64,000 nt of DNA, from the NCBI GenBank assembly GCA_023055505.1, contig JALIRH010000001.1, positions 13,077,467 to 13,141,466 of the forward strand, written 5' to 3'. Source of the stretch: Callipepla californica brunnescens. Lineage: Eukaryota; Chordata; Aves; Galliformes; Odontophoridae. Numbering within the stretch: position 1 is the stretch's first letter; each line of letters starts with the position of its first letter. Below, piece by piece: positions 29,110 through 41,300 of the stretch. The notes beneath the pieces were generated by a model that saw nothing but the letters and a program-made list of their open reading frames with translations, ran no database searches and was not told the DNA's origin. The position numbers and the translations under genes were made by a program.

Positions 29110-29990
29110 GCCTTCATGTTCACAGTTATCTGGGAACTTCTGAGACTGCTTCCTCTAGGTTTTATTGTATTTCCAGTATATATCAGGGAAGCTGAAGTCC
29201 CTCATAAGAACAAGGGCTGACAATTGTGTGATTTCTACCAGATGCTCATACCATCTCTTCATTCTGGTGCGTTAAGATTATAATAGACCCCACCAGGACA
29301 TCTACCTTGTTGGCCTTCTGCCTGATCTTCATCCATAGGAACGTGATGTTACCATTCTCAGCCCCAAGCTCCATGACATCAAAACACTCTAACATAGAGA
29401 GCCACACCACCACTCCTCCTTCCTTGATTGACCCTTCTGAAGCTCCTATAGTCATCCATTACTGCACTCCAGTTGTGGGAGTGATCCCACCACGTTTCAG
29501 TAATGGCAACTAAATCACAGTTTGCCAGCCACATTATGGCTTACAGCTCTTCCTGTTTGTTGTTCATGATGCATTATTGGTGTAGATGCATTTCAGCTGA
29601 GCCACAGTCCTCAGCCCCAATCCTGGCATTATTCCCCCACGCTCATCTCCAGCGAGCCTTATTTCACCTCCTTCCACCTTCAAACCTAGCTTAAAGCCCT
29701 CTCAATGAGCCCTGTCAGCTCCTGGGCTAGGATCTGTTTCTCCCTTTGAGAGAAATGCTGAGTAAACCTCCTCATGGTAAAATAAAGAAATAGATTTCTG
29801 CTGCAGCATCAAGGCTGATGCTGTGTATTCATTAGATGCATTTTCCTGAACCTCTCAGTATCCCTCACTGCCACTGAAGGGATAGAAAAGAACACCACCT
29901 GTACTTCCACTCCATCCGCCAATTGCCCTAATTCCCTGAAGTCCCTTTTGACAGCCCTAAGTAACTTCATCACTGCCAGCCTGAACTATC
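29110..29990 (-). pseudogene. CR1-type LINE ORF2 endonuclease-domain relic
   Basis: On the minus strand, translated pieces resemble the apurinic-endonuclease part of CR1 ORF2. The clearest is the open frame 29246-29455, with KEGGVVVWLSMLECFD followed by LWMKIRQKANKVDVLVGS, the pattern of GGGVALYV and the LWVRIRG-type segment of CR1. The region 29460-29540 adds remnants of the 'AITETWWD' motif. Sequence from about 29700 to 29990 looks like the element's 5' untranslated region. Frames are broken by stops and shifts. It is a 5' part of a LINE, unlike the 3' fragments elsewhere in the window. Confidence 0.65.
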
Positions 29991-30519
29991 AGTAGGAATA
30001 ATAGGTGACAGTTGGACTTGATGATACTAAGAGTATTTTCCAGCTATTCCAGAAAAAGACAGTCTCTTGGCCCTTAGCAGTAGTACAGGCTATAGCCTAA
30101 ATTGATAGCTGCACCCTGATACTTGGTGAAGGTTTCCTACAGCAAGGACTGACTATATATTACGTCTAAAAAGTGTAATTTTTACAGGAAATGTTAAACG
30201 AGGATGCTGCTGCCACTAGATGGCAAAAAGCACACATAGAATGCAGCAACACTCCTCTCTGCACTAAGGAGAGTTCGTTCCTTCCTGGGACAGGAAGGAA
30301 ATAAGACAGTGTAAAGGTCCTGTCCAAGCATGCACTGCTCATTTGAAAGCTCTGCCTGATTACGCATATCTCTGCACAGAGTTGGGCTTCTTTTGACAGA
30401 GGGCCTTATATTATAATCTTGACAGAAGCACAGAAAATGTTAAGTAAAAAACAACCTGTTGTAAAGCTAGCTACCACAAATTTTTAACAAAGCTTGCAGC
30501 TGCACGTCCCCACAGAGAG
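29991..30519. other. Gene-free spacer
   Basis: No supported feature. A short piece at about 30010-30055 resembles a CR1 3' terminus (cagttggacttgatgatac) but is too diverged to call. Confidence 0.35.
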
Positions 30520-30900
30520 CATGGCAAAACTTTGATGACAGAGCTCAATGGACTTAGGCAAACTTGCTGCAAGAGACTGAAAGTATCTCGCTTTGTCCAT
30601 TCTTTTTAGGTGGTCTGCCTGCAATAGTAGGAGCGCAAGAGGAAGAGTTTGAGTCTCCTCAGTATGTGACGGACCTTCTGTGAAGGATGCACATGAATCC
30701 CCATTTGGCTTGCTTACATCTTGGCTTGCTTACTTGTGGGCCTGTTTTCCTGTGGGCTGGCTTCCCTCTTCTGCTGCCTCTGCCTTATGCTTCTGAACAT
30801 GGCAACCTTGAAATATTTATCCTCTAGGCCAGGTGTTCAAGGTATGTCATGCTGCTAGCAGGCCATGGTGCTCTCCACAAGCTGGAGGAACAAAGCAGTG
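30520..30900 (+). pseudogene. Relic ANKRD26-like exon with flanking introns
   Basis: A diverged copy of the exon at 48776-48837 of the downstream gene. The upstream intron end (tttgtccattctttttag) matches the functional tttgtccatcctttgtag. The exon-like part at 30611-30680 reads GLPAIVGAQEEEFESP where the gene has ALPAVGAEQKEESESPW. Intron sequence after it also aligns loosely. The conserved tail encoding WDSE and its splice donor are not preserved, so normal splicing from this exon is unlikely. I infer an old unprocessed duplicate of part of the gene, because intron sequence is retained. It could instead be the remains of an upstream paralogue. Confidence 0.68.
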
Positions 30901-31670
30901 TGTTAGAAGCAGCCTTCTTGTGGGGACATACAAACACTTTGCTCTCCCTCCAAGTTTCTGCTCTGAAGCTGACATAAACCTAACGATGGATGAGCATGGA
31001 TATTTCTGAATTGACCTCATCCCCAATTCTAGGAGGAGCTCATGCTTCTGCCTTGGATGCCTGTAGCAGACTATGAATTGACCCTCCTGCTAAGCTTGGT
31101 CCGCATGAAAGACTGCAAGCACGCTGGGGATACTTAATGTAAACAGGCACCAAATTACACAACACAACCCATGTACATCAAAGCTATGTACTCTGAGGTT
31201 TCTCTGCATCTGCCCTAAGTTTCCACCTAGTTCCCAGAGGGTGGTGCTCAGTCCTCTACTGTAGAAAACCATTGTGGGGAACTGATCCTCTCTATGGGGC
31301 TTTTCTATAGCTCAGGATGCTTCAGTGTGCACTGAGCTGTGATGGTCGGGCTGGCAAGGAATGGGACTGCTGCTTTCTGTTTCTGCCCCTGTGAGCAGCT
31401 TAAGGTAACAGTGGAGACCTAAGCTCAGGTTGTTGCAGCACCCTGGTCATCATTTCGGCAGGGTAGATTCAGTGACATGGAAGTGGGTTGCCTTGTTTTA
31501 TTAACCAGGCACCTGTGATTAGGATGGCTACTCATCAAGAAGCTGCTTTGTTCATACTGGGAGAAATGTGTGCATGTTCCTCTCAAAAGGCTGCTTATGA
31601 ATTCTAATAGATCAAAATGCAATGAAGAAATGTGAGGTTTTGAAAGTGGAAGTTGCCAGATTTCCTTCAG

Positions 31671-31764
31671 GCTCCAGGCTGAAAGTGACAGATTGGAAGC
31701 CACAGTTCAGCAACAAAGCAAAATGATTGAAGCTGCTTTGAGTAACCTGCAAGCCTTTGCCTTG
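31671..31764 (+). CDS. Orphan coiled-coil exon, ANKRD26-like (candidate)
   Basis: A candidate exon with a good acceptor (tttccttcag) and donor (ttg then gtaagt). It opens with one base completing a codon, then 31 codons without a stop, starting LQAESDRLEATVQQQSKMIE. The spacing of hydrophobic residues among E, Q and K suggests a coiled coil. The C-terminal half of the ANKRD26/CCDC144 family is a long coiled coil, so this could be a 3' exon of the paralogue whose relic exon lies at 30611. It ends in phase 0, matching the next candidate exon. Function and expression are unknown, and it may be a pseudogene exon. Confidence 0.45.
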
Positions 31765-32030
31765 GTAAGTTAGTTAAAAACCTCTGGGTTTTGCAAGCTC
31801 CTGAGCCTAGTTAAGTAATTCTGTGGGGAAAATACAGGATGAGATTTTCCTGGAGAGCCTAGGAGAGCTGAGCTCCCAAGCTGTGCTGACCATAGGCTGC
31901 TCTGAAAATCCTGCCAGCCCATTCCCCAGCTTTGTGATTTTCAGAGTTTTCCCATGATCCTATGACAAGTCACTGTAAAAACTAGAAGGTAAGGGTTTAC
32001 ATTAACATGCTGGTGTATGTTCTATTTTAG

Positions 32031-32087
32031 ATCAGTAGTGATATTGAAGAACTCAGGCTGCACTTCAGACTTTCCTCCTCATTAGAG
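32031..32087 (+). CDS. Orphan exon following the coiled-coil exon (candidate)
   Basis: A candidate 57-nt exon with acceptor tctattttag and donor gag then gtattt. It has 19 open codons in phase 0, beginning ISSDIEELRLHF. It follows the candidate at 31671-31764 in a compatible phase. The peptide is coiled-coil-like. There is no direct evidence that it is transcribed. Confidence 0.35.
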
Positions 32088-32439
32088 GTATTTATCAAGT
32101 TTGTAGAACTCTGCACAGCACTGACTTGAAGTGCCTCATTCTCCCTAATACAGCAGTACAATTGGTATAAAGGTATGCTTTCATCTGAGCCCTATGTGAA
32201 GGAAAGAATTCTTGGTTTTGGTCTAGTCGGAGATGACTGCAAGCCCTGTCCTGAACTGATATTGGCAAGAGCAGCAGTGAGGTGTGAACTTCGGGAAGAA
32301 AAACTGCAGCATGATGTTATCCTTCTTTTTGTGCTTCTACAGATTCATGGTTGCCTGGAGGACTTGGTAACTTCCTTACAGTCAGCATGGATGATTGAAG
32401 AGGGGCATCAACACATGGGACTATTTCCTGGACAGGTAG

Positions 32440-32665
32440 CAGATGAAAACACCTTTTCTTCATACACACTTCCATGTCAAATGCCACCATTGTGTCAGGC
32501 TGCCCCTCTGCTGCCATCTCTCACACAGCAATAAAATGTAATGGAATATTGGCAGGAATGTTCAACATCTACTGCCATACCACCAACACCCACCTCTGAC
32601 ATCATGGGACAAAAGAATAATATAGGAAGCATTACTTCAGGAGCAACCCTCATTAAATATATAAT
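32440..32665 (-). mobile_element. Galluhop-like mariner 5' fragment
   Basis: The right end, read on the minus strand, opens with a terminal repeat (ttgctcctgaagtaatgctt) and passes through the block seen in the other copies (ccaccaacacccacctctga on plus). It then reaches a decayed transposase N-terminus. The minus open frame 32317-32517 contains AFDMEVCMKKRC. The element is truncated on the left. Confidence 0.78.
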
Positions 32666-34949
32666 ATAGTTAATGCATATAAAATCACAAAACTGCATTC
32701 TTAATGTTTGTTTTTAAAACATACCAAAAAAAGAGCAACAAAACCACAAAACCAGTGGGATACATGACCTTGTTTCTGAGAAAGGACTGCATCAGGCTGG
32801 TTTGATGGCAGTGACTGCCATTATCAGTGAGCACTCAAGGTGTTCAACAGAGAGTTTTGATGAAGTGTTACTCTTCCCGTGCTTTACCCTTGTTCACAAG
32901 TGTATGTACTGCCAAAAGCAGTGACATGAGTAAGGCAGAGGTATTTCTCACTGGTAAGATAGGGCTTATCAAAGTCTGCTAGAGAGACATGATCAAACTT
33001 TTAGTTGCAACTCTATACGTTCCATTCGAAAATTCACAAGTAATACATTGATGTCAACTGCAAATGGAGTTTCAAAGAAACGAAAATATCAATGTTTTTT
33101 TCAACAGTCTTGAAACCTATTCTCAAATTCCATTATCAAAATGGAAAGCACAGCTGCATCTTTTTTGCTGTACACAGGATTGTGTTTAGCCAGTGTACCA
33201 AAGTCCACAATGCTATTTGCTATCACCTGAGTTAGCACCACACTGCACCCCGTGCCCTGGTTGCAACCCAGGTGAGGCAAACATTGCAGCAATGTTTGGT
33301 TGTTGCTGAGGGGATGGGTTTTTTTCAGCAAGCATTCCTCACTTTCTCATGGTTTATAATTAGTAAATAGTTTAAAGTTTTATTTCATCTTGTTATCAAT
33401 TAAAATGTATCTAAGCAAAAATAATAATAATAATCCAACTGTGATGTACCTACATCCACAACAACACATAAGTCTATTTGAAACTGCAGTGTAACCTTAT
33501 GAATTATGTGGCTCTGAATATATGAGGGTAGTGTGTTACATATCCCTTCTACTGTTTTGAAAATATCATTCCTTGCATCTCACTTAGAGGAAACCTAAAG
33601 AAATCCTTTCAGCATTTTCAGTAGAAAGCTAGTTGTTAATCCATCTGAGGATTAACAGACTGTGTGCATGAAATACAGTATGAGAGCTTCAGACTGGACA
33701 GGGAACAAACTAAACTATATTTAAGCATACACATTGGCTGCACAGGGCAGTAGAAGTGTAATACCAAAAGCACCACTGCAACTCCAGCTCTTCACCCAGG
33801 CAGAGCTGAAGCTGCTACAGTCTCTACATGAAAGATGCATGCAACTACCCAGCTCTCTTCATAGCCCTGGAGCTAGCAATGCAGAAACATGCACTGTGTC
33901 CAGGAAGCTTTCTAAGCTTCTGAGCACATCAGTTGCAAAGCAGGTGTAGTAAGTCACCAGGCAATGTGCAGCACACTGGTATTAGTCCAACAGGTCTATA
34001 TTGCTAGTGCTACGCTTTGGTAAACAAAATACACACAATGATTTAATAAGGGAAAAATAAAAACTGGAGTTTTTGACTGCCATTTTGTACCTCAGAGCTG
34101 CAAGGACTGCGAGCTAAATTATCCAACTGTATTATGTCAAAGGAAAGGTGAGTCTTTAGCAGACTAACCCAAATGCCAATGCTTATGCAACACTTAAGCC
34201 ACACTTAAGCCCTTACTTGAAAACCTTTCTGTGCTACATGGATCTTGTACTGGATATCAGAACAGAATCACCTCATGCAGACAAGAATAGAAATAGGCAT
34301 TACTTGATGGTACCCAGAGAAAGCTCCAGATTACCTAAGGAGAACATGCTGAGAGGATGAAGAGCCACTACAAGAAATACCAACATCTGAAAAAAAATAT
34401 TTCCAAAGGACCTATTTATTTAACAAAAACGAATTAAAAATACTCCTTAAAAGCGGTATATTTAATATCATCCATATAAAATATTAAATAAATAAAATGA
34501 ACAAAGAGGGAAGAAAAAGATGGAAAAACCAAAGACTTTTGCATCTGAGTACACATCCAGCTTACAGAGCACCTGACGTAACTACTTTCTCCTGGGAAGA
34601 GCACATAGATGGCACTCTGATAAGTAGCATCCTGCAACTGTTCTGATGCACCTGGAAGAAGGTAAATACACCTAGCTAAAAATATATCTTGCTTGTCACT
34701 TCTCCGTTAAATGACTGCGCTGATTAAGGAGATGCTCTCAAAATAGATGCTCACACCGCTTAGCTTTTGCAAACCGGATTTGCATGGCTGCAGTTTCAGC
34801 AAACAGTTTTTTGTTTCTTTTCCTAAGTTATTACTTTGTAGCTCTTCTAAAGATCAAGCCTGAAACAACAGACCCAAGTTTGCCGAGAATGAGCCCTGCT
34901 GATGCTTCAGCAGCACCAAGCAACAAAACCAGGGCAGAAATCGCCATTC
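32666..34949. other. Gene-free upstream flank of ANKRD26
   Basis: No supported gene. A 71-codon plus frame (33734-33949) has no recognisable domain. AT-rich up to the sharp rise in GC at about 34.95 kb. Confidence 0.45.
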
Positions 34950-34970
34950 AGCTCCTGACGCGGCTGACTC

Positions 34971-34982
34971 TGCGCATGCGCA
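34971..34982. promoter_or_regulatory. Perfect NRF-1 palindrome
   Basis: TGCGCATGCGCA fits the NRF-1 consensus (YGCGCAYGCGCR) at every position and is a perfect palindrome. It lies about 207 bp upstream of the start codon. Confidence 0.7.
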
Positions 34983-35042
34983 CACTGTCCCGCCGTCTCT
35001 CCGGGCGCGCGCCCTCTGGCACCGCGTAGCTCCGCCTCCCGC

Positions 35043-35054
35043 CGCGCATGCGTG
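35043..35054. promoter_or_regulatory. Second, near-consensus NRF-1 site
   Basis: CGCGCATGCGTG differs from the NRF-1 consensus at one position. It is 61 bp downstream of the perfect site and is preceded by a GC-box-like ccgcctcccgcc. Confidence 0.5.
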
Positions 35055-35188
35055 GTGCTCCCGGCGTTGTCAGGGGCAACGCGGTTGCCCGTACGCCCGT
35101 CCGTTCCTCCGGCCGCGAGTTGCTGGGCGTGCAGCGGGGTTCCGCGTCGTGTCCGGGGCTCCTCGGCCCGGTAGCGTCCTGAGGCGAC

Positions 35189-35394
35189 ATGAAGAAGGTA
35201 TTCGGCTTCGGAAAGAAGAAGAAAGGGGGGCCGCCGCCTTCCTGCAGCGCCGCTTCTCCGTGCCCCGCCGGTGCGTACGAGCTCCGGCAGAAGGAGCTGA
35301 GCAAGCTGCACCGCGCGGCCGCTGCAGGAGAGCTGGCCCAGGTGCGGCAGGCGCTGAAGAAGCACGGCATCGATGGGCGCGACAAGGAGCAGCG
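35189..35394 (+). CDS. ANKRD26: ANKRD26 coding exon 1
   Basis: Residues 1-68 plus two bases. Basic N-terminus (MKKVFGFGKKKKGG), a proline/serine linker, then KLHRAAAAGELAQVRQAL, the first ankyrin helix pair. The donor is gtgagg directly after the codon fragment CG. The start is supported by a purine at -3 and by the family's conserved MKK opening. Confidence 0.9.
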
Positions 35395-38300
35395 GTGAGG
35401 GCGGCGGCACGGGGCTCTTGGGAGATCTGCCTTGGAGGAGCTGGTCTTGTGGAGGAGGCTCAGCAGCCTGCCCGTGGTGGGGTCTGTTAGGGCGGGAGGG
35501 AACGGCCTCAGGTTGCACCAGGGGAGGTTCAGGTCGGATGGTGAAGTAAACTTTTTGTTCAGAAGAGCGGTGGTGCGCTGGCACGGGCTGAGCAGGGGGC
35601 TGTCGAGTCACCGTCCCTAAGAGATGCGTAGGAGGGATACTAAGGGACACGGTTTAATGCGCAGCAATGGTGATAGGTGCACAGGTGGACTGGATTTCTT
35701 GGAGGCCTTTTCCAACCTTTAATGATTCTGTGGAAAAGAAACACACTCCCTATAAGTTCTTGACGAATTGCAGGATTTTATGGCATGACCTTTGAGGGAG
35801 AAAGATCCTGACTGCTTTCTAGCACATCTGCTGCTCTGCTGGAGCACGTGTCCCGTGCAGGAGGAACTGTGCCTTCTGCTTGTGCTGCCTTGCCCTGTGT
35901 TTTAGGGGGGAAAGTGCATCTGTTCAGCCTTCAGAAAGGAAGACTCAGAGGGGATCTGATCCACATCTATAGATATCTAAGGAATAGGAGGCAAAGGGAT
36001 GAGGCTGGACTCTTCTGTGTGGTGTGTGGTGATAGGACAAGGGGAAATGGCCACAAACTGATGCATAGGAAGTTCTGCACAAATGTGTGTGGGAACTCCT
36101 TCACAGTGCAGTGCCGGAGCACTGGCACAGGCTGCACACAGAGGTGGTGGAGTCTCCTTCTCTGGAGACGTTCCAGACCCACCTGGACGCCTACCTGTGC
36201 AACCTGGGCTAGGGAGCTGCTTTGGCAGGGGGTTGGACTCGATGATCTCTAGAGGTCCCTTCCAGCCCCTACAGTTCTGTGATTCAGCGAAACACCTGCA
36301 GGTACTGTTTGGATAACTGTGGCTTTGGGTACAAGCACACTGGGTAGTTGTCATCAGACCCTTAGCAGTTTGAAAAAGCCCCTTTCTTTCTGTCTTTAAC
36401 CTGAAGAAGTTTAATTTTCTCATGCGTATTGGAAACACAGCTTTCCCTCCCAGAAGAGGACTTCCTCTGTGATATCCCATTTATATCATAGCTACAAGCA
36501 CCAGGAAGGTCAGATATTACTTTCTTTTAGTCAGAATACCAGTGTTCTGCCATCTGCTGTTATCAGATGTACAACACTTGTGCACCAAACTGGTTACAGT
36601 AATAACCAAGCTAGTGCATGAATATTTTTCCTATAAAACCCATCTCCTGCATCTATGATATGAGTCTGGTGCGTGAATGATCCTGGGAGAACCTAGAGTT
36701 TTACATGCCACCACAGATCGCAGATTCCCAAGCTTTAGTCTCCCTTACTGTACCATGAGCACATTTATGTCAAAGGCAGCAACCAGTGCCTCGACACAGG
36801 AATCTCTGTGCAAGTTCAGTTTTCCAGTGGAGAAAATGTTGTCTGATTCAGCAGATGCTGTGGAAGGTTGTTCCTAGCTCTCCTCAGGCTTTGGGTGTAC
36901 AACCTCTGTTACTCATAATGGAAGAAGTTTGGGATTTTTAATTTTATTATGTTTTTTTGGAGGTGATTGGGATGGAGAACTGAAAATTGCCCTATTTGTG
37001 TACCACAGACTGAAATGATTTATTTAGCTGTCAGTTTCAATTTACACATTTAATTTTTAGGACACCACTGCATCTTGCTTGTGCAAATGGACATGCGGAT
37101 GTCGTTTCGTTTCTAGTAGAAAACAAGTGTAAGCTAAATCTTTTTGACAGTGATAACAGATCACCACTGATGAAGGTAAGTAGAACGTGTTATGCTGCTG
37201 CAAGTAGGAATTATTGATTGTGTTTTAAAAGATGGATGTTTTGCCAGATTCTTTATGTAAGTCTGTGTAGAAACATGCAAGTTGTAATTGGCGCGGGCTA
37301 GCTCATCTTGGAAAATGCTTTTATATTCCAGGATTGAGAAGTTGTAGTAGTTGTGACACGGTGAAATATGTCTGCTGGAAATTCTACTTTTTTTGTGTGT
37401 GTGTGTTCTTTCCAGGCAGTACAATGCCAGCAAGAAAAATGTGTGGCAATCCTGCTAGAGCACGGTGCTGATCCAAACCTGCCAGATGCTAGCGGCAACA
37501 CTGCCCTTCACCTGGCTGCTGTAGCTCCTAACACATCTCTAGCAAGGATGTTAATTGAGCACAGCGCCCATATTGATGCTCAGAATAAGGTACATTTCGA
37601 GATTCTGTAGGGAAGGTCTTTCAAAAAGTTGCATCAGTATTTTTATTAAAGCTTCTTTGTTTGTTTCTTTTGATTTTTAACTTGAGTTATTTCTGTCCTT
37701 TCAGGAGGGATGTACTCCCCTTATTCTTGCTGTCTCTGATCATCATGAAGAGATGGTAGAGCTCCTCCTTAAAAAAGGAGCTGATGTTCATGCTCGAGAT
37801 AAAGCTGAAAGGTGAGGAGGTGGTCTGAACTCTGTGGGTCAACTTAATTGCCTTCAAGTTGGACTGATGAGGGGTATGGAATTGAGTGTTGAAGTAGAAA
37901 GACAAACAGAGAAGGAGTTCCTTGAGTGACTGGTGAAAGCAGGTCTGAAAGCTGGCGTCATGCATTACTGCATGTTTTCTGCATTGAGAACTGCAAGAAA
38001 AGTTGCAGTAGCCACTGTGGCAGGAAAGTGCTGTTGTGCCAGCAACATTGCTGTTAGGCCATAGAGGGTTTTTCAGATTGACACATAGCTTGTACGCAAG
38101 CGTTGTCAACGTAGAAGCTCTTCTGTTTATAAAATGATTTTATTTTTCTTTGAAAGCGAGTAAATGGGGATTAAAATAATTACAGTGTCTGAGTAAAATG
38201 ATATATTTTGTCTTTTTGATGCTTCAGAACCCCTCTTATGACTGCTGCGTCTGGTGGGGAGCTTAAGTTGGTAAAATTTCTTCTTCGCTATGGTGCTGAT

Positions 38301-41300
38301 CTTTTCCATAAAGACACTAATGGATGGACAGCTGAGGATTATGCTGTTATTCATGGACATTCTAGGTAAACTTTAATTTTATTGCTAAGTTTTCAGTTAT
38401 CAGTGTTGGGTTTGGACCTGTTTGATAACAGGACCAAGGTTTAATGGTGTGTTGAGACCTCTCTTGAAGATGTGTTCAATGACATCTTCTGACATGTACT
38501 GCTCATGTCTCTGGTGTTGATTTAAAAGTTGAAGAAGGCTTCTGCTCAAAATTCTCTAGAAGATTTCATGTGTTTGTTGCTAAGCTCATATCTGCCTAGT
38601 ATAATAGAGTGTCTGTAGCCCACAGCTATTGAGGTGGAACTTGAAAAACTGAAATGTTTGTAAACTCTTCTCAAAACAGAACCATTGCTATTACTGTCTT
38701 CAGTTCCCCTGCCCAGTAACCATCTACCTTCTGTTTCCGAGGAGCTCTAGCTATTATTTCTTTTGTTAAATTACTGAGCAGTTTTACTACTCCTATACAT
38801 GAGCGTTTTACTCATGGGTGTTCATTCCTAAGAGTGGTTGTATTTGTAAAAACTGGACTGCAAAAGTGTGCCAAGCAGAAGTAAATAACTTCATAGATAC
38901 AAATGTGCATCTATAGAATGGTCATGTCTGGAATATTTTAGCCTGTTACAGTCAGGCAATAAGTAGACTATGTTACCCTTACTGAATGTATGAATCGTTT
39001 TGGCTATGGATGTGTCTAGGGTGGATAGCAGGAGGCTCTTATTATTCCATTAAGTGTTGTATGCAGGCATGGGATTATTTTTCTCAATTGCATTTCCTCT
39101 CTTTCTGTCTATAGTCTTAGTAAACAGCTGGCAGAATATGCAGACTGTGAGAACACAGGGGAAGCTTCTGCACGTGATAGCCGAGGCGGCCCAGTACCTA
39201 TGACTCCTTACAAGTTGAGTGCTACTGGCTTTACATGGGGTGCACCTGCTATGGACCGAGGAGGTAGGATTCTTCACTGTGGTAGAGCTAATGAGAAAAT
39301 CATGATGGTTTCTTCCTTAGGTTGGTTTGTATCTTTTTAGTTTACTGTGCTTAGTATTGACTTCAGTGGAAGCGTCAGATGGACTGTTGCAAGAAGTTTT
39401 ATGAATGTGCTTGCTTGCAGCCACTTTGAAGTGCGTCTCAACAGGCTGTGAGGACAGCTGTGGTCTGTGTGCATTACATCTCTCTGCTCATACAGTTGTC
39501 ACCTTCAGCCCATCAAGCTGCTCATTTATTTAAGTGTTCCTTTTAGCAAGGGGGAGAAGGGAACAAACTAGGTTAGAGTGACCCTCTTTATTCGGGTGTG
39601 CAGTTTTACTAGTTTTACTTAGAGATGCTCATTCAGATCGTTGCTCAGAAAATCACATTGTAAAAGCTGTAGTTTTGTCCTGAATTGTTTTATCTTTTGT
39701 AGCAGTGAAGCAGCAGATGACTTGCAAGAAGATGCATGTGTTGTTTATTTCCACAGGATTTCTGTCAGTTTGTTTTAATTTTAATAGTTTCACCTGCACT
39801 AAGCTCCTTTTAGAAAGTCACGTAACTTCTCACCTTCGATTGCAGTTGATTTTGTTTGTGCTGTGGAGGCATTAACAAAAATTGTCTTGGAAAGGTGACT
39901 TCATTAGCAACAATGGTACAGTGTTTGTGTATACTGCATCTTCTTGGACATGGTTTGGTTTATGATAAAAGTAATGCTTTTCTTAAACCCAATTGATTTT
40001 ATTTGAGAAAAAGAAAGTCTATAGGTCTTTGTGATCCAGAAAAACTATAGCCTTGCCTCGTTGCCTTGTAATTAAAGGAAGGGAACTTCTTTAAAATCCA
40101 GCCAGTGTTTATATGCTCTTAGAAAACCACTATTTTAATATAAAGGAAATGTTTACCTTGCAATTTACATTTCAGGCCCTAACATAGGAGATTTTATTTT
40201 TTCCTTATTTTTAAGGGTTTTATGTCAGAATAATGTCAAACACAATTCATTACCTGTTACACTTGCTCATCATTTATTATTATTATTATAAGGTGTTGGG
40301 AAATATAAACAAAGAATATATGGCATATTTTTTCTTCCCAGGCTTTTCACAGATATAATAGATTTTAGACCCAAGTGATGTTTTCTTTGACTTAGGAGCA
40401 GTTGCTTTGAAATAGACAGTGGTTAGAAAAGCTTCTCGTAGGTTGGTTTTGCAGATTTGTTTGCTTGCTTTTCAGTGGGGCTTGATACGGTTGGTTTAAT
40501 CATCAAAATACTGTTTTCACCCAAAATCCACTCAGTTGCTGCCTTCTGTGCATGTAGATAGTTGCTGTTTCTCCACAGTAAGGGCTGACAGGCCTGGGTT
40601 ACTTTAAAATATGAAGGATTCTTATTCTGAGTAGAAGGTAGACTAAATATTAGGATGAAATTGTTTACTATGAGGGTGGTGAGACACTGGTACAGGTTGC
40701 CCAGTGAGGTTGTAGGTGCCTTGAACGTTGAATGCCCCAGAGGCATTCAAGGCCAGGCTGGATGGGGCTTTGAGCAGCCTGGTCTAGAGGGAGGTGTCCG
40801 TGCCTATAGCAGGGGGTTGGAACTAGATGATCCTAAAGGTCTTTTCCAACCCTTGTGCTCAGACTCTTGAAGATGACCCCAGCAGGTGAATGGGAGGGCA
40901 CAGAGGGAAGCTTCAGTAGCATAGTAGGAACAATATTAGAATTAATTTTGCAGTCTCTGGCTTACATCCACGCTCTGCATCATGAGTTTCCTTTCAATAT
41001 GCCACAGTAACAGTCTTCAAAGTGTTCTTTAGAAGAGAAGCTGGGATTCCAAGGCAGAGACCAGAGAAATACCCACTTTGGGATTCTTTTATTTTCAATT
41101 TTTGCTTTTCTCTGTTATTTTTCTGCCATTTAAAACGCTGACCTTATTCTTTCTGCTACATTTGTACTTTCTAATTAGAAGAGAAGACTGTGAAGAATGT
41201 AGAACAGGTCAACATTTTTTAAGAAGTTTGCTCAGGGTTATTTGAATATTAGAACATGAACCTTTTTATTAATCACAGGCAAATTGGTTACCAGAACTAA

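Larger units (their letters stand above)
34950..35480 (+). promoter_or_regulatory. CpG-island promoter and first exon of the ANKRD26-like gene
   Basis: GC and CpG content rise abruptly from the AT-rich flank, with many CpGs through 35,400. The island covers the likely transcription start, the 5' untranslated region and coding exon 1. There is no TATA box at a useful position before the ATG, which fits a CpG-island, dispersed-start housekeeping promoter. The human ANKRD26 5' UTR is a known regulatory region bound by RUNX1, but I saw no clear equivalent here. Confidence 0.8.

Noticed and set aside
33734..33949. 71-codon plus-strand open frame
   Set aside because: No domain and no splice-site support; considered as an upstream exon of ANKRD26 but it lacks any family similarity.
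1..34949. Search for endogenous retrovirus, CRISPR, tRNA or bacterial-type systems
   Set aside because: No LTR pair, gag/pol motif, spaced direct-repeat array or cloverleaf was noticed; the region is ordinary bird noncoding DNA with LINE and mariner fragments.
34907..35650. 247-codon minus-strand open frame over the CpG island
   Set aside because: GC-rich sequence suppresses stop codons; it is antisense to exon 1, and its Pro/Ala/Arg composition is the usual artefact.
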